Below, in pieces: positions 42,262 to 50,295 of a stretch of DNA of 64,000 bases (position 1 is the first letter of the stretch; the number at the start of each line of letters is the position of its first letter). A model generated the notes under the pieces. It saw only the letters and a list, made by a program, of their open reading frames with translations, searched no databases and had not been told where the DNA came from. Both the position numbers and the translations under genes were made by a program. The stretch covers positions 756,876 to 820,875 of the forward strand of contig NZ_KE150458.1 of the NCBI RefSeq assembly GCF_000411455.1, read 5' to 3'. The DNA is from Microbacterium sp. oral taxon 186 str. F0373 (GTDB lineage Bacteria; Actinomycetota; Actinomycetes; Actinomycetales; Microbacteriaceae).

Positions 42262-43938
42262 ATGACCGATTCCCCCCGTACCCCCACGCCGATCGACGCG
42301 ATCGCCGAGGCATGGGTCGACACCTGTGCCGAGCTTTCCCCGGGATTGGCCACCTACATCGGACGCTTCGAGCACAACGGTCGACTCGACGACTACTCGC
42401 TCGCCGGCGCCGCCGCGCGCGTGGACGCTGCGCGCGCCACCCTCGCCGCCCTGCAGGCCGCCGAGCCGGTCGATGACGTCGACGTCGTCACCAAGGCCGA
42501 CCTGAGCGGAGACCTGGAGCTGTCGATCGCGCTGTACGAGGCGGGCGCCCATCTGCGCGACGTCAACGTCATCGCCTCGCCCGCGCAGGAGCTGCGCAGC
42601 GTCTTCGATCTCATGCCCACCGACACGATCGAGGACTGGGCAGTCATCGCCACGCGGCTGTCCGCCATCCCCGAGGCGATCGGCGGCTACATCGAGACCC
42701 TCCGCGAGGGGATCGCGACCGGGATCGTCCCGGCCCGCCGCCAGGTCACCGAGGTCATCGGTCAGATCGCGCGATACACGTCCGACAACGGTTTCTTCGC
42801 GACCTTCGCCGCCGACGCCGCCCCCGCCGAGGGGCAGCTGCCCGCCTCGCTCGCCAAGGCTCTGTCCGGTCATGCCGGTGCGGCCCGGGTCGCGTACGAC
42901 GAGCTCGCGAACTTCCTGCGCACCGAGCTCGCTCCCGCAGCCTCCGAGGTGGACGGCGTCGGTCGTGAGCTCTATGCGCTGCACTCCCGGAGCTTCCTCG
43001 GAGCGGTCATCGACCTGGATGAGACCTACGAGTGGGGCCTGGAAGAGCTTGCCCGCATGGTGGCGGAGCAGGAGGCCATCGCGAACGAGATCCTCCCGGG
43101 TGCGACCGTCGAAGAGGCCGTGGCCTTCCTCGAGAACGACGAAGCGCGCAAGCTCCGCGGCACGCAGGCCCTGCAGGAGTGGATGCAGGCCACGAGCGAC
43201 CGCGCGGTGGACGAGCTCGGCAAGACCCACTTCGACATCCCGGAGCAGATCCGTCGTCTGGAGTGCATGATCGCGCCCACCAACGAGGGCGGCATCTACT
43301 ACACAGGCCCCACGGACGACTTCTCCCGTCCCGGTCGCATGTGGTGGTCGGTGCCCGAGGGCGTCGACTCCTTCGACACGTGGCGCGAGCTGACCACGGT
43401 CTACCACGAGGGCGTTCCCGGCCACCACCTGCAGATCGCCCAGGCGGTCTACAACCGCGCGGAGCTCAACTCCTGGCGCCGCCTCCTCGCGGGCTCCAGC
43501 GGTCACGCGGAGGGCTGGGCCCTGTACGCGGAGCGCCTCATGGAGCAGCTGGGCTACCTCGACGACCCGGCCGATCGGCTCGGCATGCTCGACGGTCAGC
43601 GCATGCGCGCCGCCCGCGTCGTCCTCGACATCGGCGTGCACCTGGGCAAGCCCCGCCCCGACGGCGAGGGCATCTGGGACGCGGACTTCGCTCTCGAGTT
43701 CATGCGCCGCAACGTCAACATGTCGGACGAGTTCATCCAGTTCGAGGTGAATCGCTACCTCGGCTGGCCGGGTCAGGCCCCCTCCTACAAGGTCGGTCAG
43801 CGTATCTGGGAGCAGATCCGCGACGAGACGGCCGAACGCGAGGGCGCCGACTTCGACATCAAGCGCTTCCACATGCGCGCGCTGCGTCTGGGCGGTGTCG
43901 GTCTCGACACACTGCGGATGGCACTGGCTCAGGGCTGA
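42262..43938 (+). CDS. DUF885-family zinc peptidase-like protein
   Basis: 558 aa, mostly helical. The DUF885 signature YHEGVPGHHLQ begins at His382-Glu383, with the further metal Glu expected in GHAEGWALYAE (about 414-424), the gluzincin pattern. No signal peptide, so cytosolic. Probably a metal-dependent carboxypeptidase or oligopeptidase; substrate unknown. Leaderless promoter suggested. Confidence 0.85.
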   Translation: MTDSPRTPTPIDAIAEAWVDTCAELSPGLATYIGRFEHNGRLDDYSLAGAAARVDAARATLAALQAAEPVDDVDVVTKADLSGDLELSIALYEAGAHLRDVNVIASPAQELRSVFDLMPTDTIEDWAVIATRLSAIPEAIGGYIETLREGIATGIVPARRQVTEVIGQIARYTSDNGFFATFAADAAPAEGQLPASLAKALSGHAGAARVAYDELANFLRTELAPAASEVDGVGRELYALHSRSFLGAVIDLDETYEWGLEELARMVAEQEAIANEILPGATVEEAVAFLENDEARKLRGTQALQEWMQATSDRAVDELGKTHFDIPEQIRRLECMIAPTNEGGIYYTGPTDDFSRPGRMWWSVPEGVDSFDTWRELTTVYHEGVPGHHLQIAQAVYNRAELNSWRRLLAGSSGHAEGWALYAERLMEQLGYLDDPADRLGMLDGQRMRAARVVLDIGVHLGKPRPDGEGIWDADFALEFMRRNVNMSDEFIQFEVNRYLGWPGQAPSYKVGQRIWEQIRDETAEREGADFDIKRFHMRALRLGGVGLDTLRMALAQG

Positions 43939-43994
43939 TCCGGCCGAGAATCTCCGCACGGAATGATCACGGCACACGGGAGGTTCTCATTCGT

Positions 43995-45029
43995 ATGAAT
44001 GCACAACTGGGACTGGACACCTTCGGCGACGTCACCGTCGGCGACGACGGCGAGCGCCTGAGCGACGCGCAGACGATTCGCGACATCGTCGATCAGGCGG
44101 TGCTCGCCGACCAGGTGGGGCTCTCCTTCTTCGGCGTGGGGGAGCACCACCGTCACGAGTTCGCCGTGTCCAGTCCCGAGCTGGTGCTGGCTGCGGCGGC
44201 GGCCCGTACCGAGAGCATCCACCTCGGTACGGCCGTCACCGTCCTCTCCAGTGATGACCCGGTGCGCGTGTACGAACGCTTCGCGACGCTGGACGCGCTG
44301 TCGTCGGGTCGCGCCGAGGTGATTCTCGGCCGGGGTTCGTTCATCGAGTCCTTCCCGCTGTTCGGCTACGACCTGAGCGACTACGAGGTGCTCTTCGAGG
44401 AGAAGCTCGACCTGTTCTCCCAGCTGCTCACCGAGAAGCCGGTCACGTGGCAGGGGACGACCCGCGCCTCGCTCGAGGCGGCGGACGTGTACCCCAAGAC
44501 GGAGAACGGCATTCGCGCATGGGTCGGAGTCGGCGGCTCGCCGGAGTCCGTCGTGCGCACGGCCCGTTACGGCTATGGGCTGATGCTCGCCATCATCGGC
44601 GGCTCGGCCGACCGCTTCCGTCCCTACGTCGACCTGTACCACCGCTCACTGGCGTCTTTCGGTCACACCGAGGCGATGCCCGTCGGCATCCACTCGCCCG
44701 GTCACATCGCCGACACTGACGCGCAGGCGTGGGATGAGCTGTACCCGGCGATGGAGGCCAACCGCAACGCGATCGGCGCCGAGCGCGGATGGCCGCCGTA
44801 CAGCCGGCTGCAGTTCCAGCACGATATCGGCCCGGAGGGTGCGGTCTACGCGGGATCCCCTGAGACCGTCGCGCGAAAGATCGCGGCCACCATGAAGACG
44901 CTCGGGGCGACCCGCTTCGACCTGAAGTACGCCAACGGTACCCTCTCGCATGCGAAGCTCATGCGCTCGATCGAGCTGTACGGCACGAAGGTCGCGCCGC
45001 TGGTGTCGGAGATGCTCTCGGCATCCTGA
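43995..45029 (+). CDS. LLM-class flavin-dependent oxidoreductase
   Basis: 344 aa luciferase-like monooxygenase fold: N-terminal GLDTFGDV, FFGVGEHHRHEFAVSSP, and the conserved GRAEVILGRGSFIESFPLFGY are present, followed by the family C-terminus. FMN with reduced-flavin supply from elsewhere is expected; substrate unknown. ATG 43995 is chosen, with GGGAGG 11-16 nt upstream. Confidence 0.85.
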   Translation: MNAQLGLDTFGDVTVGDDGERLSDAQTIRDIVDQAVLADQVGLSFFGVGEHHRHEFAVSSPELVLAAAAARTESIHLGTAVTVLSSDDPVRVYERFATLDALSSGRAEVILGRGSFIESFPLFGYDLSDYEVLFEEKLDLFSQLLTEKPVTWQGTTRASLEAADVYPKTENGIRAWVGVGGSPESVVRTARYGYGLMLAIIGGSADRFRPYVDLYHRSLASFGHTEAMPVGIHSPGHIADTDAQAWDELYPAMEANRNAIGAERGWPPYSRLQFQHDIGPEGAVYAGSPETVARKIAATMKTLGATRFDLKYANGTLSHAKLMRSIELYGTKVAPLVSEMLSAS

Positions 45030-45030
45030 G

Positions 45031-45036
45031 TAGCAT
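45031..45036 (+). promoter_or_regulatory. -10 element TAGCAT, leaderless start of an MFS gene
   Basis: TAGCAT starts two bases after the LLM stop codon and six bases separate it from the ATG at 45043, so this gene is probably transcribed on its own. Confidence 0.5.
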
Positions 45037-45042
45037 TCAGGC

Positions 45043-46413
45043 ATGACGGATGCCGCTGCCTCTCCCCCTGCGCCGACGCCGACCGGCACCGACGTGGGGG
45101 AGAGGCTGGACGCTCTGCCGTTCACCCGCCGACACCTGCGCGTGCTGACCGGCTCCGGCCTCGGCTGGGCGCTCGACGCGATGGACGTCGGGCTCGTGTC
45201 GTTCGTTCTCACGGCATTGATCGCACAGTGGTCGTTGACCGGCGAGCAGGCGTCGTGGATCGCGTCGGCCGGGTTCGTCGGCATGGCGGTCGGCGCGAGC
45301 CTGGGCGGTCTCCTGGCGGACCGGTTCGGCCGCCGCTCGGTGTTCGCGGTCACGTTGCTCGTCTACGGTCTGGCGACCGGGGCGAGCGCCCTGGCCGGGG
45401 GACTTGCGGCGCTCATCGCGCTGCGCGTGATCGTCGGACTGGGTCTGGGTGCCGAGCTGCCGGTGGCGAGCACGTACGTCAGCGAGGTCGCCCCGGCACG
45501 CATGCGCGGGCGACTCATCGTCATCCTCGAGGCGTTCTGGGCTTTGGGCTGGACGGCGGCCGCGCTCATCGGGTTCTTCGTGATCCCGGCATCCGCCGAC
45601 GGCTGGCGCTGGGCCTTGGCGCTCGGGGCGATCCCGGCGATCTACGCGCTGATCGTGCGCTGGTCGCTGCCGGAGTCACCGCGATGGCTCGCGCGGCGTG
45701 GGCGCCACGTCGAGGCCGAGGCGATCACACGCGCGTTCGAGTCGTCGCCGGCGCTGCAGGGCACGCCTCGTCGCCACGCCCCGGTGGGCACCGCGGCCGG
45801 CGCGCAGCTGGCCGACCGAGGCCTGCGTGCACTGTGGTCGGGCGAGTTCCGCGTGCGCACGGCGGCTCTGTGGGTCGTCTGGTTCTGCGTCAACTTCTCG
45901 TACTACGGCGCGTTCATCTGGATGCCGACGATCCTCTTCGCGCAGGGGTATGGACTCGTGAAGTCGTTCGGCTTCACCTTGATCATCACGCTCGCTCAGT
46001 TGCCGGGGTACGCCGTGGCGGCATGGCTCATCGAGGTGTGGGGGCGGCGCGTGACGCTGTCCGCGTTCCTCGCGGGATCGGCGCTGGCGGCGATCGCCTT
46101 CGGGACCGCGACGGGCGAGGGCATGATCATCGCGGCGGGGATGGCGCTGTCGTTCTTCAACCTCGGCGCGTGGGGCGCACTGTACGCCGTCAGCCCGGAG
46201 AACTACCCCACGTCGCTGCGTGCGACCGGAGCCGGATGGGCCGCGGGCGTCGGACGCATCGCATCTATCGTCGCACCGCTGTGCGTGCCACCGCTGCTCG
46301 CCGCCGGCGGCGCACCGCTGCTTTTCATCGTGTTCGCCACGTTCTTCGTGCTCGCGGCGGCGGCCGCGTGGGCCCTCGCCGACCATCGCGGCGCGGCACT
46401 CGACGACCGCTGA
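45043..46413 (+). CDS. MFS transporter, sugar/aromatic-acid porter type
   Basis: 456 aa with about 12 membrane helices. Motif LADRFGRRSVF between helices 2 and 3, ELPVASTYVSEVAPARMRGRL after helix 4 and ESPRWLARRG after helix 6 are the sugar porter/AAHS signatures. Inner-membrane, probably proton-coupled uptake of an organic acid or sugar; substrate cannot be read from sequence. Confidence 0.85.
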   Translation: MTDAAASPPAPTPTGTDVGERLDALPFTRRHLRVLTGSGLGWALDAMDVGLVSFVLTALIAQWSLTGEQASWIASAGFVGMAVGASLGGLLADRFGRRSVFAVTLLVYGLATGASALAGGLAALIALRVIVGLGLGAELPVASTYVSEVAPARMRGRLIVILEAFWALGWTAAALIGFFVIPASADGWRWALALGAIPAIYALIVRWSLPESPRWLARRGRHVEAEAITRAFESSPALQGTPRRHAPVGTAAGAQLADRGLRALWSGEFRVRTAALWVVWFCVNFSYYGAFIWMPTILFAQGYGLVKSFGFTLIITLAQLPGYAVAAWLIEVWGRRVTLSAFLAGSALAAIAFGTATGEGMIIAAGMALSFFNLGAWGALYAVSPENYPTSLRATGAGWAAGVGRIASIVAPLCVPPLLAAGGAPLLFIVFATFFVLAAAAAWALADHRGAALDDR

Positions 46414-46429
46414 GGCCGCGGCATCCACT

Positions 46430-46489
46430 GTCATCCGTCCTCTTCTGCCGCTTTCGCGCTCCCGACGCGACCAGAGCGGACCGATGAAC
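46430..46489. repeat. imperfect palindrome, relative of the one at 13669
   Basis: Left arm GTCATCCGTCC (46430-46440) and right arm GGACCGATGAAC (46478-46489) pair with one mismatch; a CGCG/CGCG pair lies inside. The left arm shares TCATCCGTCC with the element at 13669. It lies between the MFS gene and the SGNH hydrolase gene. Confidence 0.6.
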
Positions 46490-46507
46490 CCCGGGTGGGT
46501 CGCGGCG

Positions 46508-46513
46508 TAGGCT
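46508..46513 (+). promoter_or_regulatory. -10 element TAGGCT, leaderless start of the SGNH gene
   Basis: TAGGCT lies six bases before the ATG at 46520. Confidence 0.5.
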
Positions 46514-46519
46514 GAACGG

Positions 46520-47281
46520 ATGGCAGACGTGCGCTTCGTGGCGATCGGCGACTCGTTCACGGAGGGTGTCGGCGATGAGTTGAGCGACGGCCGCGTGCGC
46601 GGGTGGGCCGACCTCACCGCGCAGGGATGGGCGGACTCCCGCCGCGAACCCATCCAGTACGCCAACCTTGCGATCCGCGGAAAGCTGATCTGGCCGATCG
46701 TCGCCCAGCAGCTCGAGCCTGCTCTCGCACTCAAGCCCACCCACCTGTCCTTCAACGGTGGCGGCAACGACATGCTGCGACCTCGCACGTCGATCGGCCA
46801 CATCGCCGATGCGTTCAGCCAGGTGCTCCGCCGGTGCGACGAGGAAGGGGTCACGCTGATCCTGCTGTCGGGCGCCAATCCTTCGGCGCAGCTGCCGATG
46901 AACCGGCTCATCCAGCGACGCGGCGATCTCATGTCGGATGCCGTGGTGCAGCGCATCGCCGAGCGCCCCGATGTCATACGAGCGCTGAACTGGCCGGATG
47001 CCGAGCTGTCGCATCCGTCGTTCTGGTCTCAGGATCGCCTGCACATGAACAGTCGCGGCCACCACCGTGTCGCCGCCCGCGTGCTGGAAGCTCTGGGGGA
47101 GCGGGTCCCCGACGGCTGGTGGGCCATGCCGGAGCTCTCGGATGCCGTGCGCCTGGCGCAGCGCGAGTACCTGCGCGAACACCTGGGTCCATGGGTGCGC
47201 CGCCGCCTCACCGGCACCTCGTCGGGCGACGGTCGGGAGCCGAAGTTCGGCGGAGCCTGGCGCCTGGTGGAGCCTCGCTAG
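46520..47281 (+). CDS. SGNH/GDSL hydrolase
   Basis: 253 aa. Block I FVAIGDSFTEG gives nucleophile Ser12; block II Gly and block III GGGNDML supply the oxyanion hole; block V DRLHMNSRGH supplies Asp and His. No signal peptide, so a cytosolic esterase or acyl hydrolase; substrate unknown. A C-terminal extension of about 60 residues is Arg-rich. Confidence 0.85.
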   Translation: MADVRFVAIGDSFTEGVGDELSDGRVRGWADLTAQGWADSRREPIQYANLAIRGKLIWPIVAQQLEPALALKPTHLSFNGGGNDMLRPRTSIGHIADAFSQVLRRCDEEGVTLILLSGANPSAQLPMNRLIQRRGDLMSDAVVQRIAERPDVIRALNWPDAELSHPSFWSQDRLHMNSRGHHRVAARVLEALGERVPDGWWAMPELSDAVRLAQREYLREHLGPWVRRRLTGTSSGDGREPKFGGAWRLVEPR

Positions 47282-47373
47282 CCGTCCGGAGCCGAGCCTG
47301 TCAAGGGCGTGTGCGCGCACGCGACGTTCCGCCACCATGAGGACGTCCCATCCCCGAACAAGGAGACGCACTT

Positions 47374-47631
47374 ATGAGCATCGGAGCCGGAATCGCACTG
47401 TTCGTCATTGGAGCGATCCTCGTTTTCGCCGTCAACGCCGACGTCCCGTACGTCGACCTCGACATGATCGGCTACATCCTGATGGGCGCGGGCGTGCTTA
47501 TCTTCGTCATCGGACTCGTCCTCATGCTGCGCCGTCGGTCGACGCAGCAGGTGACGCGCACCGTCGAGCCCGGTGTCGGCGAGCGGATCACGCAGACCGA
47601 GTCCCGCACCTCGGGCGACGGAACGGTCTGA
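47374..47631 (+). CDS. DUF6458 small membrane protein
   Basis: 85 aa: two membrane helices (about residues 3-21 and 29-49) joined by NADVPYVDLDMIGYI, then RRRS and a polar tail. The pattern MSIGxGIxLFVIGAIL is a common actinobacterial family (DUF6458) of unknown function. AAGGAG about 9 nt upstream supports the start. Confidence 0.8.
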   Translation: MSIGAGIALFVIGAILVFAVNADVPYVDLDMIGYILMGAGVLIFVIGLVLMLRRRSTQQVTRTVEPGVGERITQTESRTSGDGTV

Positions 47632-47662
47632 GGCTGTCGGCTGCCGCACGGCCGCGCGACGA

Positions 47663-49000
47663 TCAGTCGGCGCGCGGCCGACGTGGCGGGTCCATCCCCA
47701 GCAGCACCCGCGTCTTGCGGCGCTCGATGACGATGAATGTCCAACCGAGCGCCCAGAGCGGCACCTGCGCGAGGAACGCCAACCGGAACGCGTCCAGCCG
47801 ATAGGTTTCCGGGGTGCCGGCGCCCTGCAGGTCGAGCGCGATCCCGATCGCGAAGATCGCGACCAGCGCGGCGAGGAAGCCGCCGACGTTCGTGATTCCC
47901 GTCGCGGTGCTCAGCCGGTGGGCCGGGTTGTGGGTGCGGGCGTGGTCGAAGGCAATCATCGAGGCTGGGCCGCCCATCGCCAGCGCCACAGCGAGCCCGT
48001 AGAGAAGCCAGAGCGGTGCGGGCCCGGGCCACGCGATGACCACCGCCCACGCGACGAACTGGGTGCCCACCGCAGGAAGAACCAGCGCCCGAGAACGCAA
48101 GTGGGGAATGCGCCGCGAGATGTCACCCATGATCGGGCCGAGCGCCATTCCCACCACGACATAGGTCGACAGGACGCCTGCCGCCTGCGCGAGTGTGAGT
48201 CCCTCGCCCGCCGTGAGGAACGGCGTTCCCCACAGCAGCACAAACGCGGTGCCGGCGAACGGCGCCGTGAAGTGCGACCAGAACGCGAGGCGCGTACCGG
48301 GATGCGCCCAGGCGGCGCGGATGCCGACGCCGGTGTCCATCGAAGAGCGCACAACACGGATCGCCCCGGTGTTCGTATCGACCGAGACGTCCGCTCTCAA
48401 CGCCGGCGGACGGTTGCGGATGACGGCCCACACCAGGATGCCGAAGAGCACGCAGAGCCCGGCGATGCCGCCGAAGACGATCTCCCAACTGGTCGCGTGG
48501 AGCATCGCGGCGAGCGGGGCGAGCGCGAGGAGCTGCCCGGCTTGGCCGACGAGCCCCGTGAGCTGACTCATCAGCGGACCGCGCTGCGCGGGGAACCACA
48601 CGGCGACCAGACGGAGCACGCCGGGGAAGATCGCGGCGTCACCGGCACCCAACAGCATGCGGGCGAAGATCGCGACGCCGACACTGGGGGAGAACGCGAG
48701 CGTGAGCTGACCGGCCGCCATCAGCAGCATCCCGATCGTCATGATGGGGCGGGCGCCGTAGCGGTCGAGCAGAAGGCCGATCGGAATCTGCATCCCGCCG
48801 TAGACGGCGAGCTGGACGACCGCGAACATCGACAGCGTCGCGGCATCCGCCCCGAAGCGCTGAGCCGTGTCGACGCCGACAGCGGAGAGTGAGCTGCGGT
48901 TGATCACCGCGAGCATATAGGCGGCGACGCCGACGCCCCAGATGAGCCACGCTCTGGCATCCGGCCCGACCGACGCAGGGGAGAGGCGGGGTGAGCTCAC
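47663..49000 (-). CDS. MFS transporter
   Basis: 445 aa, about 12 membrane helices. Loop 2-3 motif GLLLDRYGARP and the NRSSLSAVGVD start recall nitrate/hexuronate-type (NNP/ACS) permeases, but the substrate is unknown. GTG start at 49000. On the minus strand just downstream of the DUF2087 gene with a 9-nt gap, so the two may be cotranscribed. Confidence 0.82.
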   Translation of the reverse strand: MSSPRLSPASVGPDARAWLIWGVGVAAYMLAVINRSSLSAVGVDTAQRFGADAATLSMFAVVQLAVYGGMQIPIGLLLDRYGARPIMTIGMLLMAAGQLTLAFSPSVGVAIFARMLLGAGDAAIFPGVLRLVAVWFPAQRGPLMSQLTGLVGQAGQLLALAPLAAMLHATSWEIVFGGIAGLCVLFGILVWAVIRNRPPALRADVSVDTNTGAIRVVRSSMDTGVGIRAAWAHPGTRLAFWSHFTAPFAGTAFVLLWGTPFLTAGEGLTLAQAAGVLSTYVVVGMALGPIMGDISRRIPHLRSRALVLPAVGTQFVAWAVVIAWPGPAPLWLLYGLAVALAMGGPASMIAFDHARTHNPAHRLSTATGITNVGGFLAALVAIFAIGIALDLQGAGTPETYRLDAFRLAFLAQVPLWALGWTFIVIERRKTRVLLGMDPPRRPRAD

Positions 49001-49009
49001 CCCACAACG

Positions 49010-49399
49010 CTACTCGCGTCGGAGCGCGTACTCGGACCCTGAGCGCGTGCGCTCCAGGATGCCATGGTCGACCAGATGACGTCGGAGCGCGGCGACGTCG
49101 CCGTTCGGCGCGTAGCACTCGAGCCGTTCGTTGACCTCGCGCTCGTCCATGATCGCCCCGGGGGAGAACGCCCGCTCGGACACGAACCGCAGCAGTGACG
49201 CGCGCTCACCGGCCTGAGAGGGGTAGCGATCGATTCGGCCGTCACGATCGAGGAAGCGTTCGGGACCCTGCGGCCGGGGCGCAGTGGCGAGCAGGGGCCG
49301 CAACGGGGCGTCGTCGAAGTGGATCCCGTCGACGTCCACGTCTACGAGCCCAAGCGCCTGCAATCGCATGACCGCTGCCAGCCAGGATCCATCGTCCAT
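49010..49399 (-). CDS. DUF2087 domain protein (possibly 5'-truncated)
   Basis: 129 aa from ATG 49399 (135 from GTG 49417). The C-terminal 75 residues (FLDRDGRIDRYPSQ to GSEYAL) are a DUF2087 domain, found in small presumed transcription regulators. Family members usually carry a further N-terminal winged-helix segment; here only its end is seen, and neither start has a good ribosome site. Another minus-strand frame upstream reads open into 49404 and stops there, so a frameshift is possible. Confidence 0.6.
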   Translation of the reverse strand: MDDGSWLAAVMRLQALGLVDVDVDGIHFDDAPLRPLLATAPRPQGPERFLDRDGRIDRYPSQAGERASLLRFVSERAFSPGAIMDEREVNERLECYAPNGDVAALRRHLVDHGILERTRSGSEYALRRE

Positions 49400-49512
49400 G
49401 ACGTCAGAGGAGGCCACTGAACAGCGAGCTCGCCGTCACCGCCAAGATCTCCCGCGAGAAGCTCTTTCCCCTCGTGAGGCTGGAGTGGGGAAGACTCATT
49501 CCCGCTTCTGAC

Positions 49513-49535
49513 ATAATGTGCATTATCGGCAATGC
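49513..49535. promoter_or_regulatory. AT-rich overlapping palindromes in a divergent promoter region
   Basis: ATAATG-TG-CATTAT (49513-49526) and GCATT-N6-AATGC (49520-49535) overlap in a gap between divergent genes. The AT-rich run stands out in this GC-rich sequence and looks like an operator or promoter core. The regulator is unknown; the DUF2087 protein next door is a candidate. The rest of the 258-nt gap holds only a hairpin ATCTCC/GGAGAT (49638-49643/49651-49656). Confidence 0.45.
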
Positions 49536-49675
49536 TTCAACGTGCGACATCGGTGTCGTAAAGCTCGCGCGAGGCGGCCGTGAGCACACCGCGCGCCGGG
49601 GCCCACACGCGCGGGGCAACAGCGCTGCCCTGAAACCATCTCCACTCACAGGAGATTTTCAGAAAGGGCTTCGCC

Positions 49676-50227
49676 ATGACTGCTGAACCGTCCCTCGAGA
49701 AGACGGCAACCAACGGCATCCGGACCGCTCTCGGTCTGGGTGGCGCGTTGTCCGTCATCCTCGGCATCGTCATTCTCATCTGGCCCGGAAAGACGGCGAT
49801 GGTCGTGACCGCGATCATCGCGATCTACGCCATCGTCGCCGGTCTCGTCTACGCGGGAATGGGAATCTTCGCAACCGGAAAGGGCGGCTGGTCGCGCGTC
49901 GGTCACGTGCTGCTCGGCGTGCTCTACGTCGTCGCCGGTATCGTCGCGTTCTCCAACCTGGGCCTGGCCGCACTCTCGCTGGCCGTCTTCCTCGGCATCC
50001 TCGTCGGGATCATGTGGGTCATCGAGGGCGTCGTCGCGCTGTCGACGCTCGATCTGGCGCCTTCCCGCGGGTGGACGATCTTCTACGCCATCATCTCGAT
50101 CATCGCCGGTGTCACACTGCTGTTCTCGCCCCTGTGGGGCGCGGTCGTGCTCTGGTGGCTCCTCGGGATCTCGGCCATCGTGATGGGCATCGTCCAGATC
50201 GGACGCGCGTTCTCGTTCGGCAAGTGA
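49676..50227 (+). CDS. HdeD / DUF308 family membrane protein
   Basis: 183 aa with six membrane helices in three similar pairs, the DUF308 pattern of HdeD acid-resistance proteins (ALGLGGALSVILGIVILIWPG; GVLYVVAGIVAF). Role in stress resistance is inferred from E. coli HdeD only. AGAAAGGG about 8-15 nt upstream. A strong hairpin follows the stop. Confidence 0.85.
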   Translation: MTAEPSLEKTATNGIRTALGLGGALSVILGIVILIWPGKTAMVVTAIIAIYAIVAGLVYAGMGIFATGKGGWSRVGHVLLGVLYVVAGIVAFSNLGLAALSLAVFLGILVGIMWVIEGVVALSTLDLAPSRGWTIFYAIISIIAGVTLLFSPLWGAVVLWWLLGISAIVMGIVQIGRAFSFGK

Positions 50228-50234
50228 CACAACA

Positions 50235-50275
50235 ACGAAGCGCCCCGCTCGCCGAGAGGCAGTGGGGCGCTTCGT
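50235..50275 (+). terminator. hairpin terminator after the HdeD gene
   Basis: ACGAAGCGCCCC (50235-50246) pairs perfectly with GGGGCGCTTCGT (50264-50275); flanking bases extend it partly. It lies between convergent genes and may end both transcripts. Confidence 0.75.
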
Positions 50276-50295
50276 CGTTGCGGATTGCCCGCGGC

